From assembly GCA_028565635.1 (NCBI GenBank), contig JAOXYB010026046.1:1-15828 (forward strand): 15,828 nucleotides of DNA, given 5' to 3'. A program made the position numbers and the translations under genes. Under the pieces are notes generated by a model. The model searched no databases. It was not told where the DNA came from and saw only the letters and a list, made by a program, of their open reading frames with translations. This DNA comes from Phoronis ovalis. Its lineage: Eukaryota > Phoronida > Phoronidae. Of the stretch, positions 8,901 to 15,828 are shown piece after piece (positions within the stretch are counted from its first letter, which is position 1; the number at the start of each line of letters is the position of its first letter).

Positions 8901-9346
8901 CACGGCGTCATACTAATTAATGTACAAACATTCTCATATTATATTTCATGGAAGCAATGTTATAAGTCACAAAAAAATTATAGTCATTTATTTATTGTAT
9001 GTGTTTAAGACTGAATCATATTTTACCGAGAGCTTGCTACAAAATGACAGTTTTTAAATGTTCTGTGTTGCAATTAGACTTTAATTGCAACGTTGCATTT
9101 TTGAGAGGAAATGTTTCTACCCCAGTTATATCTTTACAGGAAGTGTTAACAACATTTAAATTACTGTACACATTTGCGAGAGACTTTCATTTAATACATC
9201 CACCTGAAAGGGCGTGGATACAATCTGTAAGTGCAATAAAGTGTATCCCACATTCTAGTGTACCTCTGAAATTCGTACGTCACTTTTATGATTTAGTGGA
9301 AAACAGTTTGAAGCATAATAATCGAGTTAAGTACTATAATATCTAA
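5832..9346 (+). CDS. Gene B: multi-exon gene of an unrecognised tandem family (full model)
   Basis: Coding exons are 5832-5948, 6432-6551, 6917-6988, 7296-7419 and 7711-7914, then either 9108-9346 (about 291 residues) or 8662 to a stop at 8813 (about 262 residues). Phases agree across junctions: 0, 0, 0, then 1 and 1. Each exon is bounded by consensus-like GT/AG sites. The N-terminal third is acidic/proline- then Ala/Pro-rich. The rest is charged and helical with scattered cysteines; there is no signal peptide or obvious membrane segment, so an intracellular protein is more likely than a secreted one. The first ATG is chosen because AACTCAGTTAGAATGGAT is shared with gene C; the frame is also open for six codons upstream to the acceptor. 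The function is unknown and I recognise no domain. Including both 3' exons together breaks the frame. Confidence 0.68.
5949..6431 (+). other. Gene B intron 1
   Basis: GTAAGG donor to cctgtag acceptor, 483 bp and AT-rich. The first ~90 bases are about 85% identical to the start of gene C intron 1 (TTTTGCTTTTATTCCATTT and TCTTCAAAACATG shared), more similar than the exon 1 sequences that precede them. Nothing else is recognised. Confidence 0.65.
6432..6551 (+). CDS. Gene B exon 2 (Ala/Pro/Thr-rich)
   Basis: Forty codons, phase 0 at both ends, between cctgtag and GTAAGT. It is distinctly GC-richer than its surroundings. It encodes GGILTTVATPTPFSSAPAR and then an Ala-rich tail ending GPIAQAA, so probably disordered. 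The gene C counterpart keeps GGILTT but is 22 codons shorter, an in-frame difference of 66 nt. The symmetric phase means the exon could be skipped without a frameshift. Confidence 0.75.
6552..6916 (+). other. Gene B intron 2
   Basis: GTAAGT donor to a tgttttag acceptor, 365 bp. The 5' part partly aligns with sequence after gene C exon 2 (for example CTGTGGAATGAGAT). No gene-like content is seen. Confidence 0.6.
6917..6988 (+). CDS. Gene B exon 3 (microexon-sized, Ala/Arg/Glu-rich)
   Basis: Twenty-four codons, phase 0 at both ends, between ttttag and GTAGGT. It encodes GVRPPPGFAP followed by an Ala/Glu/Arg helix-former (AAEAAARAEEAR). GC content is high against an AT-rich intron background. 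The corresponding exon of gene C would fall at or beyond the end of the window. Like exons 1 and 2 it could be spliced in or out without disturbing the frame. Confidence 0.75.
6989..7295 (+). other. Gene B intron 3
   Basis: GTAGGT donor to acceptor cctcttaaag, 307 bp. An open frame runs from 7167 into exon 4, but its intronic part has no protein-like features beyond chance and lacks its own initiator context. Confidence 0.55.
7296..7419 (+). CDS. Gene B exon 4
   Basis: One hundred twenty-four nt, entering in phase 0 and leaving in phase 1 at G|GTGAGT. It encodes a basic, probably helical segment, VTEWRKSFGVLRRRVSEIS, then CLLGYVDQNPRPEEC and IPRIKERG. Its two cysteines lie 14 residues apart. 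The acceptor (cctcttaaag) is weaker than the others, but the phase match to exon 3 and to exon 5 supports it. No domain is recognised. Confidence 0.72.
7711..7914 (+). CDS. Gene B exon 5
   Basis: Two hundred four nt between gttttacag and GTAAGC, phase 1 at both ends. The split glycine G|GC joins it to exon 4, and the final C|GT or C|GA makes arginine with either 3' exon. It encodes a mainly helical stretch (IDRIKEKCINVYSYDLTEHL, HVIKILTENTSKTEQYL), then SIMLYLCLRSNNVHDTNFRD. Reading through the donor gives a stop four codons later. No known domain is evident. Confidence 0.72.
7915..8661 (+). other. Gene B intron 5
   Basis: GTAAGC donor to tttaattacag, 747 bp. An open stretch at about 7911-8065 in another frame lacks a matching acceptor and is not called. 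A TAGGCCTAC word occurs near 8243. Nothing else is supported. Confidence 0.55.
8662..8813 (+). CDS. Gene B exon 6, candidate alternative 3' exon
   Basis: It follows acceptor tttaattacag and is entered in phase 1, forming Arg with the last base of exon 5. Only one frame is open. It encodes YAGQPSYIFPTMQYVCATMF, then RFYVHFFTHDTHRAELAIIN and RASES. A strong GTAAGT donor at 8799 would leave phase 0, which does not fit the phase 1 terminal exon at 9108. If the donor is not used, translation reaches TAA at 8811-8813 after VSRI. So it is either an alternative last exon, or an internal exon joined to one I did not find. A weak GTGCAG donor at 8761 would give phase 1. Confidence 0.55.
9108..9346 (+). 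CDS. Gene B exon 7, terminal coding exon
   Basis: Paralogue of 177-415, entered in phase 1 after ttttgagag, with TAA at 9344-9346. The join to exon 5 (C|GA, Arg) keeps the frame; the join to exon 6 at its strong donor does not. It encodes NVSTPVISLQEVLTTFKLL, TFARDFHLIHPPERAWIQ and SVSAIKCIPHSSVPLKFV, then a basic tail. The acceptor is less canonical than in unit 1 (gagag against aacag). There is no indel relative to gene A over 78 codons despite 15% base divergence, which supports coding function. Confidence 0.68.
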
Positions 9347-9775
9347 CAGGATTCCAAATTTTATAATTTTCCAATGAGATGGGTTATTTACGAACGTTCT
9401 TGTTTCGCAAATCATTATTGTAAGTCTGCATTGCCAACCGTAATACGTATTCGAAACCTATTCGACATGAACGAGTAAAATTGCTCGTTTAAAAGTGACT
9501 TTAGGCAATGATTAAAAATGGTGGTAATTATATTCAAGTATATATGTACTGCAAAATTCAAGTGCCGAATTACAATCTGTTATGTGAAATTTATAACGCG
9601 GATTTGTAAAGCAGGACCTTTTCTATAAAACGCGACATTTAAAAATGTTGAAATTGTAAAATCGTGATATGTATTGTATCACTTGCGCTGTTAAAAGGCA
9701 GCTAATTATGTTGCCCATTATACCGCCAACAGTCGAATTTCAGGGTGACCGGGAAGAGTGAAATATATTATAGGT
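9347..9775. other. 3' flank of gene B, no gene seen
   Basis: Counterpart of 416-850, AT-rich. It should include the 3' UTR, but no well placed polyadenylation signal is evident. The bases just before the MITE-like element, TATTATAGGT (9766-9775), are the diverged left copy of the target duplication. Confidence 0.4.
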
Positions 9776-10267
9776 TAGTATGAATAAATCCAACCGCTAG
9801 TTTTACGTAACTTCTCAACTAGCGTCTGATGAGCTTAACTAAAATCATGTTCTTTGTTTATTATCTCGAAAAGCAGAAGAATGATAATCACTTTATTTCT
9901 ATATAAAGTGTCAATAAGTCTTGACACCAATCAAATAGTAGCTTACAATAGTTGTATAACAGTGGACTAAGCGGGTAGGTCGATCACACACATGCTGTTC
10001 TGCCAGAGTTTATCTATTGGAAGCAAAGCAAGAAGCAAGAACCCTGACGATATCTATTCAGAATCAGTCATAATGATATAATAGACGGGGTAAGCGACGA
10101 TGAATCATGCAGAGAGAAAAGCTTATCTCGCTTGGCAAAAGATTAAAGACGTAATTATTTCGCTCTTATTAAATTGAAGGAATATAAGAAAAAAAAAATG
10201 ACTATAGTTTAGCCCAGACGTTAGTTGAGACTGTAAGGAACACTAACGGATGGATTTATTTAGACTG
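9776..10267. mobile_element. MITE-like element, 492 bp, unit 2 copy
   Basis: Same insertion as at 851-1340. The right end is well preserved (GGATTTATTTAGACTG, followed by CACTATGGGT at 10268-10277); the left end is eroded (TAGTATGAATAAATCC). The right inverted repeat contains CAGACGTTAGTTGAGAC. There is no transposase coding. Presence at the same site in both units places the insertion before the tandem duplication. Confidence 0.75.
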
Positions 10268-10425
10268 CACTATGGGTATACAAAATGATGATTATAGCGA
10301 CTGTAGGGAAGCACTTAATTGTGATCCTTTGGTTCGTTATAATAAAGGTTATGTTGAATTCGCGGTCAATATTAACCGTGAAAGGGGCCTATTAGTGTAC
10401 ATCATCATGATATTTTTCATCAAGA

Positions 10426-10505
10426 AAACACACGAAGAATTTAGCTATCACGGAAACATATGAAGTTGTAGCTATCACGGAAATACACGAAGTTTAGCTA
10501 TTCTG
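10426..10505. repeat. 28-bp minisatellite, about 3 copies
   Basis: Three imperfect units starting at 10426, 10454 and 10481, each with ACGAAG or TGAAG followed by TTTAGCTAT or GTAGCTAT. This is the unit 2 counterpart of the longer array at 1481-1635. Confidence 0.75.
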
Positions 10506-10663
10506 AGTTGTACATGGCAAATCAAAATCACTGAAGACGTTTATGAGCCGCACATACAATGTATAACATTATTTTAGACAAAAGGATTTCTGATGATCTC
10601 ATCTTTTATTATGGTAACTAAAGTGTTATTATAAAGGGATATTAATAACATATTGAAGATAAT

Positions 10664-10803
10664 GAAACCAATCAAATTGCACTTTACAATAACAGCTATG
10701 ACACATATAATAACAGTTTATCTATAGTCCGCTAAGTAGCAAGAGGGCTATTATTGACAATTGACTATGGTTAAGCTCAGACGTTAGTTGATAATTCAGA
10801 CTG
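10664..10803. mobile_element. Internally deleted relative of the MITE-like element, unit 2
   Basis: GAAACCAATCAAATTGCA, CTATAGTCCGCTAAG and GACTATGGTTAAGCTCAGAC are shared with the full element, in the same order, but the distance between them is shorter. The end is TTCAGACTG at 10803. It is the counterpart of 1636-1843 in unit 1. The left boundary is unclear. Confidence 0.55.
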
Positions 10804-12286
10804 ATCTTGTTGATATTAAGGCTAAAATATTAATACGCGGACATTGTACAGTGTGCTTTGCCTGTATTATCTATAAAAGCACCACTTTTCATTTTCCAGA
10901 TTGTGGAAAAGCTGTAAAACATATGAAAAGAAAGATCAACCTCTTTATTATAGTAAGTGACAGGTGGCAAAAAAAAATCCAATGCTAGTACCCCATACTG
11001 AGAATTGACCTTAATCTAAAGAGGGGTAATTGTGTTCTTAATCCGTCTGACATTGATTTTGCCCCATGGCACATATTAATATAATGATTGAAGTAAAATA
11101 TTCGCAGTTGAGCAGTATAACATGATATTCGCATGTCAGATAGTAAAACAGAGAAAATAAGGCTTTGAACTTTATTAGACCTATAACATATGTCTTGAGC
11201 AAAACAAAGCAACATGTTATTTTGGAAAACACAAATTAATTATACGCATATTGATAACAAAACAACATTTACAAGACAGTTTGTCAACCCATCAACATAA
11301 TTGGACTACATTTTTAACATATGTTATATTGCCGGGCAAGTTAAACTGCAAAGAAACTTGCATTATACATTGATCCCAGCACAATTCACTATATGATTGT
11401 TCTATATTGCAGTCGCTCTAAAGTATGCAACAATTCTAATGAAATGATATGGAAACATTACAGTGCTAAATAAAAACCTGCATGACATCAAGGAGGAATA
11501 GATGTAACGCAATCTGAGGACCCGGTGCAACATGTGAAAAGCTGTCTTCATCGGAAAAGATAAATAAGTTGCCATGTGTCGCCTAAATAGGCACTATACG
11601 TGACCATATTTGTTTTTACAAGGATATAAATTGTAGCATGACTACGTTTTTCTGCATATGTTCAGTGCTATTTCAACTTACAATAAAATATATAACTTAA
11701 ATACATAATTTTTTGTTATTTATTTACTATAAATGCACATGTTACAACAGTTTCACTGGAAAATATGTTTACATTGAAAACTGCAAACCGTAAGCAGCAA
11801 AGCAGACCTCTGTAGAAGCACATTAATTATAAATATTTTATTCTACCGCCAGTTCTCGCGCCACGCTAATCCTAAATCTAACCCTAAGTATTACCCCTTA
11901 TGCTACGAAATGCACAAATTGATATATTGCTCTTTGTCAAATGTAATTACGTTAGTTCTCTGAATATTGTGTGAAATATACCATTATTCAAAATATCTAA
12001 AATAAATTATTAAGTTATAAAGGTACACCACAGCCCGAGGCTTTGTTGGCACTACTTACGAATATATAGACGTATATAGTATCTGCATATTAGTAGACGT
12101 ATTTTATTGTATATTTATGGGCGTGACTTTTATGGGCGTGACTTTTTCCTTTTGTGTGTTGTGTAATGTCAACATGTTGTACTTTCTGACTAAAGCAATA
12201 CAATTCCAGAGATCATTACAATTTTTGAATTCGGACCTATTTGCCACAGGAATAGTGCGATTCATGGCGTGAGTTATGCATCGATT
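10804..12286. other. Intergenic spacer of unit 2, no gene seen
   Basis: Collinear with about 1844-4100 but shorter. It contains conserved block 1 (11745-11855) and a 15-bp tandem duplication, TTATGGGCGTGACTT at 12115-12129 and 12130-12144, not present in unit 1. No exon is supported. Confidence 0.45.
11745..11855. other. Highly conserved non-coding block 1, unit 2 copy
   Basis: One difference from 2890-3000 (AGCAAAGCAG here, AGCAACGCAG there). The surroundings are clearly more diverged. Confidence 0.6.
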
Positions 12287-12680
12287 ACTAGACGGATTAT
12301 TCAACTACTTACTATGAGTGTTTTCGCCTATACCCTTAGTTCATACAACCACTAATATAAATAACAATTAATACTGGTATACACGAACTCAACAAAATAA
12401 ACCTGCAGCATTTACAGAAAGTTTTTGATATAAACACGCCTACATAATAAACAGTGCGTAACAACGTATATCACAAATACTTGTCTAAAATAAATATTAA
12501 TCATTATGATAACTAAATAGGTAATAATAATATATATGTTGAACTGCACAGTATTTCTACAAACAAGTACATTAAGATATATATTGGTACCACTGTTGCA
12601 AACAATCCCATAATAGAGCAGTACAATTAAATAATGCAATGTAACAAATATTATTCTAATTCAGGGAAAACCAACCGTGA
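12287..12680. other. Highly conserved non-coding block 2, unit 2 copy
   Basis: Counterpart of 4101-4490; the first 91 bases have a single difference. After GGGGCTGATGAAACGGGGTC similarity jumps across a roughly 420-bp segment found only in unit 1. Confidence 0.55.
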
Positions 12681-12934
12681 TGAAGTGGGGCTGATGAAAC
12701 GGGGTCTGAAAAATTCAAGTACATTTATGTATTTGTATGGTTACTTCATTAATTAAATGTAATTTTTTAAAGTTATTATTGGTGTAAACTCTTTGCCTGT
12801 GTGGATCTATATTCATGGAACTTCTTAAGTGACTCGGTGTCAAACTGGGATGATAAAATTCCGGTACTTGTCCAAATGGCAAGTTACTCGGGTTCTGCTA
12901 AAATAAGATGTTTTGTACTGGGAAATGTACAGAA

Positions 12935-13843
12935 TAGTAGAGGTAAATCTGGGAGTCTAGTGACCAACTCACTGTAATCAAGGTTTGAAGGTGGTTTTGA
13001 TATATTTGGGTGATCTGTAAAAAAATTGTATTTTTTAAGTATTTCTCAGGATTGGATTTTATTTGATGACTGCTATTACTTCACATTATACTCTAGGAAT
13101 GTGTTTTAATCCTATTAAGTGGATTTGCCATATCCACAAATCTATGTTTAGTCACCAAAACTGAAAGCCGAAATATTAACATTCTGATATTCTGGCGGTC
13201 ATATTCGAATATAATAGCACAAAATTATAATCTGAAATAATTTTTTTACCTCTAATAAACAACATCAGAGCCAAAAAACTTAACTTTTAGATATTGTAGT
13301 GACTTCATTGGACGAGCCTTTGAGGTCACAGTGGCAAATATGTAGATTGGTGTGGCTATTTTGAATAGCGCTACAAAAAAAATGGCTGCTATTTCCACAC
13401 AGTATACTCTGTGAGTGTTTAATTGTTATCAAATGAATTTGGTTTCCACATAAAATTATTCCTTGTCACCAAAACAGCTTTTATACAATAACTGAAAGCC
13501 TGGATACAAACATTCTGAATTTCTGGCGGCCATGATGGATTTTAATGGCGGCCATTTTGAATTGTTAATCTTATATTATCTGATTAACTTTACACAAACT
13601 CAACAACACCCAAAACATACTTCTGTGTCTTGCAACGGCCTCCATGGGGTCAACAGGCTGTGCACAATAGCAATTTTAAGGATTATGGAGTCCATTTTGA
13701 TTAGCGTCACCTGGAGTTAGCTCCCACTTTTGCGAGGTTTATCCCCGCCAATTTTTTTACAATTCACCCGAAGATATCAAAACCACCTTCAAACCTTTGA
13801 TTACTGTGAGTTGGTCACGGGACTCCCATATTTGCCTCTACTA
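12935..13843. mobile_element. Non-autonomous DNA transposon, 909 bp, about 95-bp terminal inverted repeats
   Basis: The left end (12935-13028) and the inverted right end (about 13749-13843) match at all but about ten positions and one indel; both begin TAGTAGAGG and share GTGACCAACTCAC and GGTTTGAAGGTGGTTTTGAT. GAA flanks both sides (12932-12934 and 13844-13846), consistent with a 3-bp target duplication. Removing the element and one GAA gives gtacagaactaaactg, the same length as the unit 1 site gtacaacactaaactg (about 5206-5221). The interior has diverged direct repeats around TTCTGGCGGCCAT (about 13150-13210 and 13465-13530). No transposase frame is visible. The superfamily is uncertain. 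Confidence 0.82.
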
Positions 13844-13846
13844 GAA

Positions 13847-14222
13847 CTAAACTGAAATAAATGAAAAGTGATATCCAGCAAATTGTACTCATTTTTGGAT
13901 GGAACGTTTCCTAAAATGGTATCAAGCGAAAATACCCTAGCCTCACTTAAATATGCCTAGATTTCCGGAGTCCTCCTTGCAAATAAATGTCACGATTTAG
14001 AACAGTTTATGATTCAGTAGATAGTAGTGTGACGTGGGAGCTACGTATTACAAACAACATCGTAGATATTACAAGGGAAATTGTAAACTTAAGACACCCA
14101 ATTGTCCAACGTCCAGTTCTATCTGTGGTGAGCTGCAAAACATTGATACCAATTCACAAAGAAAAAAAGACCAAGAATTGCTGTTTAGAGCTTTAGAAAT
14201 ACTAATACCGTAAGTTATTTCA
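13847..14222. other. Distal spacer of unit 2, no gene seen
   Basis: Resumes the unit 1-like sequence (counterpart of about 5212-5622). A + strand frame at 13987-14196 is not preserved in unit 1 and is not called. Confidence 0.45.
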
Positions 14223-14262
14223 TTCGATTCCCAAATGAAACCATTGTGTTGCTTAATACAAA

Positions 14263-14378
14263 ATATTTATCAGGCATAAGCCGTTACAATAACTTCAATA
14301 TTGTTCTGTAATTTATATATATATGTAAATTTCAGAACAATATTGAAGTTATTGTAACGGCTTATGCTTGATAAATAT
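14263..14378. repeat. 116-bp near-perfect inverted repeat (hairpin)
   Basis: Arms 14263-14308 and 14333-14378 are complementary over 45 of 46 bases, with a single mismatch at 14273, separated by a 24-nt AT-rich loop that can itself partly pair. The left arm includes GGCATAAGCCGTTACAATAA. No flanking direct repeat is evident. It has no counterpart at the end of unit 1. It could be a fold-back element, a small-RNA precursor or a MITE remnant. Confidence 0.9.
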
Positions 14379-14617
14379 GTTGTGTAATCAAAAGATATAT
14401 AATAAACAATGTATGTCGTGTCGTTTAGCTGGGCCGTTAAACAACTTTCTTTTTCATGGATTATATTGATAAAAATACGTTTGTACATATACAAATTGTT
14501 TGTAAAACAACTTGTGTAGAAGATGAAATTCATTTCTGTTACACTATACATGTTACTCTTCTTGTAGGATTAAATTGATTGATTATTTTTTATCACATTA
14601 ATGCTTCCTTTAAACAG

Positions 14618-14761
14618 ATGAATGATTCACAAACAATACAGTTTTTACTATGTAATAAGAAAATTGTAAAACGACGTGCAAAGTACATGTTAGTGGCGTA
14701 TAAAATTAGAGACAGTTTTATTTACAGCGCTATGGAAGAATGTTATGTAGCAATGCAGTGA
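14618..14761 (+). CDS. Possible short exon or ORF, 47 codons, unknown
   Basis: It begins with ATG directly after a good acceptor-like sequence (cctttaaacag) and ends in TGA. It is Lys/Arg-rich in the middle (KKIVKRRAKYMLVAYKIRD) and ends in YSAMEECYVAMQ. No partner exon, paralogue or poly(A) signal is seen in the window, and it lies in a unit-specific insertion. It may be a terminal exon fragment carried by a duplication, or chance. Confidence 0.25.
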   Translation: MNDSQTIQFLLCNKKIVKRRAKYMLVAYKIRDSFIYSAMEECYVAMQ

Positions 14762-14872
14762 CATATAAGCCATTTGTGGCTGCGTGTTTAATTTTATTGC
14801 ATTTCATATCTTTTGTAAAATGCTTTGTTGTAAACACATGTCACGTAAATATATTTTTAAACAGATAATCTG

Positions 14873-14897
14873 TCTTATCTTATCTTATCTTAGCTTA
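14873..14897. repeat. TCTTA pentanucleotide repeat
   Basis: Four perfect TCTTA copies and one GCTTA variant, followed by TCTATAC. It may be a simple microsatellite or the tail of a retroelement insertion. Confidence 0.8.
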
Positions 14898-14960
14898 TCT
14901 ATACTTGAATGTATAGTGTGTATTGCTTTGCATGGTTAGTCAATGACGGACGAAAAAACT

Positions 14961-15044
14961 TTATTAATTTTACAAGAAAAATATCCAATTTGTTGTTAAA
15001 TAGTACAATACAATTTCAAAACTATTTACATATCTATCTATGAG
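14961..15044 (+). promoter_or_regulatory. Conserved upstream region of gene C with acceptor-like end
   Basis: Resembles 5736-5813, ending in tatctatctatgag. The 18 bases that follow (to 15062) read in frame with the ATG and share CCAACTCAGTTAGA with gene B, so the start region of both genes has the same organisation. Confidence 0.4.
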
Positions 15045-15062
15045 GTACCCAACTCAGTTAGA

Positions 15063-15587
15063 ATGGATGAGGATATCGCAAAACAACAACCACTACATGT
15101 TGATATAGGCGAACCCTCGCCGCTTCCACCAGCTATGTTTGATGCTTGGGATCCATCAGAAATGTTGCTACAGGGAAATGGGGTAAGGGAAAATACATGC
15201 ATTATATGAAAAGTGGCAACAACAGGGAACGCCTTTTGCTTTTATTCCATTTGTATCAAATCTTCAAAACATGGATGTGTCTTTTCAGTTACATTTAACT
15301 TTTTTGGTTTCATAGTTATTAATGAATGAAATGCGCCCATCCATATTTAATATAAACGCGGAAACTAACGAAGAAACATACCGTCGTATGCTGCTTATCG
15401 TAACTGCAGAAAAGGACCAGTAAATACACAAAAATATATAATATATTTCAAGTACATTGTTCTTTATGAGTTTAAGTTACAGGAATAACATGCTTTTAAT
15501 TACAGGCAGTAATTATGCATTATTTTCCTGTAGGGTGGTATTCTCACCACCGCAGCCCCTCCCGCCATCGCTCATGTAGCCGGTCAT
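15063..15587 (+). CDS. Gene C, 5' part (exons 1 and 2; continues beyond window)
   Basis: Exon 1 (15063-15182, 40 codons, phase 0, donor GTAAGG) and exon 2 (15534-15587, 18 codons, phase 0, acceptor cctgtag, donor GTAAGT). Exon 1 keeps VDIGEPSPLPPAMFD, but its first 12 residues (MDEDIAKQQPLH) and its end (LLQGNG) differ from gene B. Exon 2 keeps GGILTT and then has a shorter Ala/Pro tail (AAPPAIAHVAGH), 22 codons fewer than in gene B, in frame. Both donors and the exon 2 acceptor are preserved. The rest of the gene lies beyond 15828. Function unknown. Confidence 0.7.
15183..15533 (+). other. Gene C intron 1
   Basis: GTAAGG to cctgtag, 351 bp. The first ~90 bases and the stretch before the acceptor (GGCAGTAATTAT) match gene B intron 1; the middle is shorter. 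Confidence 0.6.
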
Positions 15588-15828
15588 GTAAGTACAAAGA
15601 TGAAGAGAATAAGAAATGACCTTTCAAAATTATTTCATCATGTCTAATTAAGCAACAATACAAGTTACAGGAAATCTGTGGAATGAGATGTTAGTCAAAC
15701 GCGTAACGTCTTGTCTGTGACTAAGCTAATGGCTCACAGGCTTTTGCAAGTAAGATAAAATTTGAAAAGGTATTTAAAATACGAGTAGTATCGCTATCAC
15801 ATAGATTTCACTAGCAATAAGATATATA
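15588..15828 (+). other. Start of gene C intron 2, runs off the window
   Basis: Begins GTAAGTACAAA, partially alignable with gene B intron 2 (CTGTGGAATGAGAT, CTTTTGCAAGTAA). No exon 3 is reached before the window ends. Confidence 0.55.

Larger units (their letters stand above)
8935..14222 (+). repeat. Unit 2 segment paralogous to unit 1
   Basis: Direct-repeat partner of 1-5622, in the same orientation. The order of landmarks is the same: terminal exon, MITE-like element, minisatellite, deleted MITE relative, conserved block 1, conserved block 2, distal spacer. Unit 2 lacks three blocks of roughly 230-460 bp found in unit 1 and has gained the 909-bp inverted-repeat element at 12935-13843. Confidence 0.85.
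14379..14960. other. Unit 2-specific insertion between gene B spacer and gene C
   Basis: Relative to the unit 1/unit 2 junction (about 5623-5735), about 660 bp are extra here, including the hairpin. It contains a short + strand frame (14618-14761) and a TCTTA pentanucleotide tail. No transposon ends are identified. The simple-repeat tail would fit a 3'-truncated non-LTR retroelement, but no diagnostic protein sequence is visible. Confidence 0.4.

Noticed and set aside
1-15828. Bacterial operon, CRISPR array, prophage, tRNA or rRNA content
   Set aside because: No long uninterrupted ORFs, ribosome binding sites, regularly spaced repeats with unique spacers, or recognisable structural RNA were seen. 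The splice signals and MITE-like elements point to a eukaryotic nuclear genome.

Overview
This looks like AT-rich nuclear DNA from a metazoan, probably an invertebrate, and not a bacterial or viral window. The longest open frame is only about 115 codons. Coding sequence appears as short pieces bounded by strong GT/AG splice signals (gtaagt, gtaagg, gtgagt donors; pyrimidine-AG acceptors) whose phases fit each other, and inverted-repeat elements of the DNA-transposon type sit between genes. I cannot name the species or phylum.

The window is a head-to-tail tandem array of paralogous units of roughly 9 kb, all on the + strand. Unit 1 contributes only its tail: a terminal exon (177-415) and its long downstream spacer (to about 5735). 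Unit 2 is complete: gene B with exons at 5832-5948, 6432-6551, 6917-6988, 7296-7419, 7711-7914 and two candidate 3' exons (8662-8798, which can read on to a stop at 8813, and 9108-9346), followed by a spacer to about 14960. Unit 3 contributes its first two exons (15063-15182 and 15534-15587) and continues beyond the window. Position 1 corresponds to about 8935, and homology runs to about 5622/14222. The promoter-proximal region and exon 1 of unit 2 (from about 5740) correspond to about 14960 onward.

The encoded protein family is not one I recognise. Gene B would give about 291 residues with the last exon, or about 262 if it ends in the alternative one. It has a short acidic/proline N-terminus, an Ala/Pro-rich low-complexity segment, then a mainly helical, charged, cysteine-containing body. 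No signal peptide or clear membrane segment is visible. Between paralogues the coding exons change as much as, or more than, adjacent introns and spacers: 22 amino-acid-changing codons against 5 silent ones in the terminal exon, and exon 1 is largely rewritten while intron 1 stays alignable. This suggests a young, rapidly diversifying tandem family.

The spacers hold a 490-bp MITE-like element with a 10-bp target duplication, present at the same place in units 1 and 2 and so older than the duplication. They also hold an internally deleted relative beside a 28-bp minisatellite, and a 909-bp element with ~95-bp terminal inverted repeats found only in unit 2, whose empty site is preserved in unit 1. 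Unit 2 carries a 116-bp near-perfect hairpin within a unit-specific insertion. Two non-coding blocks are about 99% identical between units while neighbouring sequence is far more diverged. These are either constrained or recently homogenised.
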